From Flammeovirgaceae bacterium UBA2371 (GTDB lineage Bacteria > Bacteroidota > Bacteroidia > Cytophagales > Cyclobacteriaceae), in contig DDTF01000005.1 of assembly GCA_002345965.1 (NCBI GenBank), positions 10,287-37,208 on the forward strand: a DNA stretch of 26,922 nt, in the 5' to 3' direction. Of the stretch, positions 25,133 through 26,922 are shown piece after piece. The translations under genes and the position numbers were made by a program. Below the pieces are notes generated by a model that was not told where the DNA came from, ran no database searches, and saw only the letters and a list, made by a program, of their open reading frames with translations. The number at the start of each line of letters is the position of its first letter. Positions within the stretch are counted from its first letter, which is position 1.

Positions 25133-26922
25133 TTGAAAACCTTAGGATTCTTGGCACTACTCCTATTGGCTACCTTGAATGCAAACGCACAAAATACCAA
25201 GGGCGATAAGCCAATCACCAACCAACGGCAAGTGCGCGAGGCCAAATTCAAAACCATAAAGAAGAAAAAAAGGATTAAAACGCGCGATATATCTGGCCGA
25301 AGGCTAAGAACCCTCAACCAATCCTCAGCCTCTCGAGCCAACAGACGCTGGGAACAAACCGATCCTTACCGAGGCAGAATGCAAACGAAAACAGATAAGG
25401 CAGCACAGCCCAGGGGAAGAATTTTCAATACACCACCATCAGACCGTTCGCGTGCCTGGAAAGGTAATATTTCAGGACATAAAATCAGAGTACAATCAGA
25501 GAAAGGCCGATCGGCTAGAACCAACATTTATCCTCAGCGGGGACCTTTTGTTAACAATTCATCTCAAACACCTCGCAAGCCAAAAGTTTATACACGGACA
25601 GCATCGGGTAAAAAACCAATCAAGCAAATCCCCAAGGATACACAACGTGCCTGGAAAGGAAATATAAAAGGCGGACCAGTAGGCATTCCATCAAGATCAG
25701 GAGAACTCAGAAAAATTTATCCTCAAAGTGGTCGATTTGTCAATCACTCCTCCAAGTCCGGCAAAGAGTCGCAGCGCACCTACAGAAACCAGTCCAATAT
25801 TAACAAAGCAGCTAAACTCGATCGCACCGGAAAGCCTGGAAAAAAAATCAATGTATTTCCGAATTCCAGATCCGGCCCCTTTATTTCACGTGGTAAAAGA
25901 AATGTGTATTGGGGCAAATTTTCAAAGGGCGAAAAACCCTTTAAGGGTGACATTACAGGCAGGCCATTGCGAATGCGCAACTTCCGCTCTGCTCCTGCAG
26001 GACTGGTGGCGAGAGATACGCTGAAATTTTTTGGCAGAAAACCAGGTGGAGATCGAGCTTACTCAGGGAAAAAGGGAGTTGGTTTTGGTATAAGCAAAAG
26101 TAGAAATTCCCGATCGCCCCTGCCACCTCGTGCCCCGGGTATTGGCGCTGAAGGCATCAACTATAGCGGTCGATTTAGAAGAGGTCAACTAACACCGGGA
26201 TTCTCCACTCAAGGCACTGGCTTTTCAGGAAATATTAAATCTAAAAAAAGAATAAGTGGTGGAGCTGAGGCCGCACGCTTTCAGGGTAATATGAGAAGGG
26301 GGGCTGGTGCTGGCTTTACAAAGCAAGGTGTTGGCTTTGCGGGTAATATAAAATCAAGACGACCTGACAAGGGTGGTGGCAGCGTGAGTGGAAAAAGATG
26401 GAACAATGATGGAACGCCAATTCCAGTTCGTACACCGCGCGGAGGAACAGGCATCAATTATTCCGGCACATTCCGCAAAGGCGAACTTTCACCAGGATTT
26501 AGTAAACAGGGAACAGGATTTTCAGGAAATATAAAATCCAAACGACCACAAAAAGGTGGTGGCAGTGTAAGTGGCAAAAGATGGAACAACGATGGCACTC
26601 CTATACCCGTACGCACTCCACGAGGAGGAACAGGTGTGGGTGATTACTCTGGCACCTTCAGGAGAGGTGAACTGGCCCCAGGTTTCAACAAACAAGGCGC
26701 GGACTTTGCTGGAAATATTAAAACAAGACGTCCTGCAAAAGGGGGTGGAAGTGTGAGTGGCAAACTTTGGAACAACCAACAAACCCCAATTCCTGTGCGC
26801 ACGCCCAAAGGTGGCACTGGCGTGGGCGATTACTCTGGTACTTTCAGAAGAGGTGAACTGGCTCCAGGTTTCAATAAACAAGGCGCAGACTTCGCTGGAA
26901 ATATTAAAACAAGACGTCCTGC
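25133..26922 (+). CDS. Secreted, very basic Gly-rich tandem-repeat protein, C-terminus cut by window edge
   Basis: The frame starting at TTG 25133 is open for 596 codons to the right edge, with no stop; shorter ORFs on both strands inside it are shadows. The TTG gives a good signal peptide (MKTLGFLALLLLATLNANAQ); a TTG at 25091 would only add a 14-residue extension. The mature part is rich in Lys, Arg, Gly, Ser and Asn and has no cysteine that I can find. An N-terminal half carries degenerate units with RAWKGNI and IYPQxGxFVN; the C-terminal part carries 61-62-residue repeats built of YSGTFRRGELAPGF, GFSGNIKSKRP, KGGGSVSGKRWNN and TPIPVRTPR. All share a core [WF]xGNI. I do not recognise a named family. 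A surface or matrix role with binding to polyanions is inference from charge and export. Confidence 0.8.
   Translation, partial: MKTLGFLALLLLATLNANAQNTKGDKPITNQRQVREAKFKTIKKKKRIKTRDISGRRLRTLNQSSASRANRRWEQTDPYRGRMQTKTDKAAQPRGRIFNTPPSDRSRAWKGNISGHKIRVQSEKGRSARTNIYPQRGPFVNNSSQTPRKPKVYTRTASGKKPIKQIPKDTQRAWKGNIKGGPVGIPSRSGELRKIYPQSGRFVNHSSKSGKESQRTYRNQSNINKAAKLDRTGKPGKKINVFPNSRSGPFISRGKRNVYWGKFSKGEKPFKGDITGRPLRMRNFRSAPAGLVARDTLKFFGRKPGGDRAYSGKKGVGFGISKSRNSRSPLPPRAPGIGAEGINYSGRFRRGQLTPGFSTQGTGFSGNIKSKKRISGGAEAARFQGNMRRGAGAGFTKQGVGFAGNIKSRRPDKGGGSVSGKRWNNDGTPIPVRTPRGGTGINYSGTFRKGELSPGFSKQGTGFSGNIKSKRPQKGGGSVSGKRWNNDGTPIPVRTPRGGTGVGDYSGTFRRGELAPGFNKQGADFAGNIKTRRPAKGGGSVSGKLWNNQQTPIPVRTPKGGTGVGDYSGTFRRGELAPGFNKQGADFAGNIKTRRP
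25451..25900 (+). repeat. Degenerate ~65-residue N-terminal repeats in the secreted repeat protein
   Basis: RAWKGNI at 25451 recurs at 25646 (195 bases, 65 codons), and IYPQxGxFVN at 25526 recurs at 25715 (189 bases). A third, weaker unit (GPFISRGK, later FKGDITG) follows. The units are more diverged than the C-terminal ones. Confidence 0.6.
26258..26922 (+). repeat. Tandem 61-62-codon repeats in the secreted repeat protein
   Basis: Units run 26258-26440 (183 bases), 26441-26623 (183), 26624-26809 (186) and 26810 to the edge (113 bases seen). Each holds a YSGxFRxGEL element (variant in the first unit), GFxKQGxxFxGNIK, KGGGSVSGK and TPIPVRTP. A partial older unit lies at about 26130-26257. 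The array continues beyond the window. Confidence 0.85.

Noticed and set aside
25452..26024. Plus-strand ORFs at 25452-25667 and 25728-26024
   Set aside because: Both are in another frame from the long repeat-protein ORF and show no family features.
26441..26809. MORN-repeat reading of the YSGTFRRGE elements
   Set aside because: MORN units are about 23 residues with a regular YxGxxxxGxxxGxG pattern; here the period is 61-62 residues and only the first few residues resemble it.
26522..26881. 119-residue minus-strand ORF with internal repetition in the right-edge array
   Set aside because: Its repetition merely mirrors the tandem repeat on the plus strand; the plus frame has a signal peptide and synonymous-only divergence, which marks it as the coding one.
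26258..26922. CRISPR-like array
   Set aside because: The period is 183-186 bases, the units are coding and diverge at third codon positions, with no short repeats separated by unique spacers.

Overview
The window is chromosomal DNA from a member of the Bacteroidota, most likely of the Cytophagia/Cytophagales type. Several features point there: a TonB-dependent receptor paired with a DUF4249 lipoprotein, a protein ending in a T9SS type A sorting domain, a DUF6452/DUF6048 pair, the rpmB-rpmG-DUF4295-ftsY cluster, bacillithiol synthesis (BshC), a fused E1 alpha/beta 2-oxoacid dehydrogenase, and promoter -7 boxes of the TAnnTTTG type. Shine-Dalgarno sequences are not obvious, and five genes start with TTG or GTG. 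I saw no rRNA, tRNA, CRISPR array, insertion sequence or prophage.

Layout. 1-989 (-): 5' part of the single-chain glycyl-tRNA synthetase. 1074-4434 (-): a six-TM sensor histidine kinase, a DUF2461 protein and MurF. 4551-6815 (+): a secreted FG-GAP/VCBS repeat protein, diverging from murF across a symmetry-rich spacer. 6975-8603 (+): L28, L33, a 51-residue DUF4295 protein and FtsY, with an intrinsic terminator ahead of ftsY. 8600-10436 (-): a DUF6048 membrane protein and a lipoprotein made of three DUF6452-like units; this pair lies between ftsY and rimO. 10628-14191 (+): RimO, BshC and 5-formyltetrahydrofolate cyclo-ligase. 14192-20366 (-): a three-gene envelope operon of TonB receptor, DUF4249 lipoprotein and a macroglobulin-like protein with an orphan plug-like segment. 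20442-22857 (-): an M16 peptidase, IspF and MnmD. 22984-24963 (+): the fused E1 dehydrogenase. 25133 to the right edge (+): a secreted, very basic, glycine-rich tandem-repeat protein cut off by the window.

Most genes are housekeeping (translation, protein targeting, cell wall, isoprenoid, folate and thiol metabolism). Three sets are accessory or poorly understood: the TonB/DUF4249/MG2-like operon, the DUF6452 triplicate with DUF6048, and the repeat protein at the right edge. The last is the best candidate for something undescribed. Its C-terminal repeats (about 61-62 residues) are nearly identical as protein, yet differ at many synonymous codon positions, so the repeated protein sequence itself appears to be under selection. 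No intergenic gap exceeds 300 bases.
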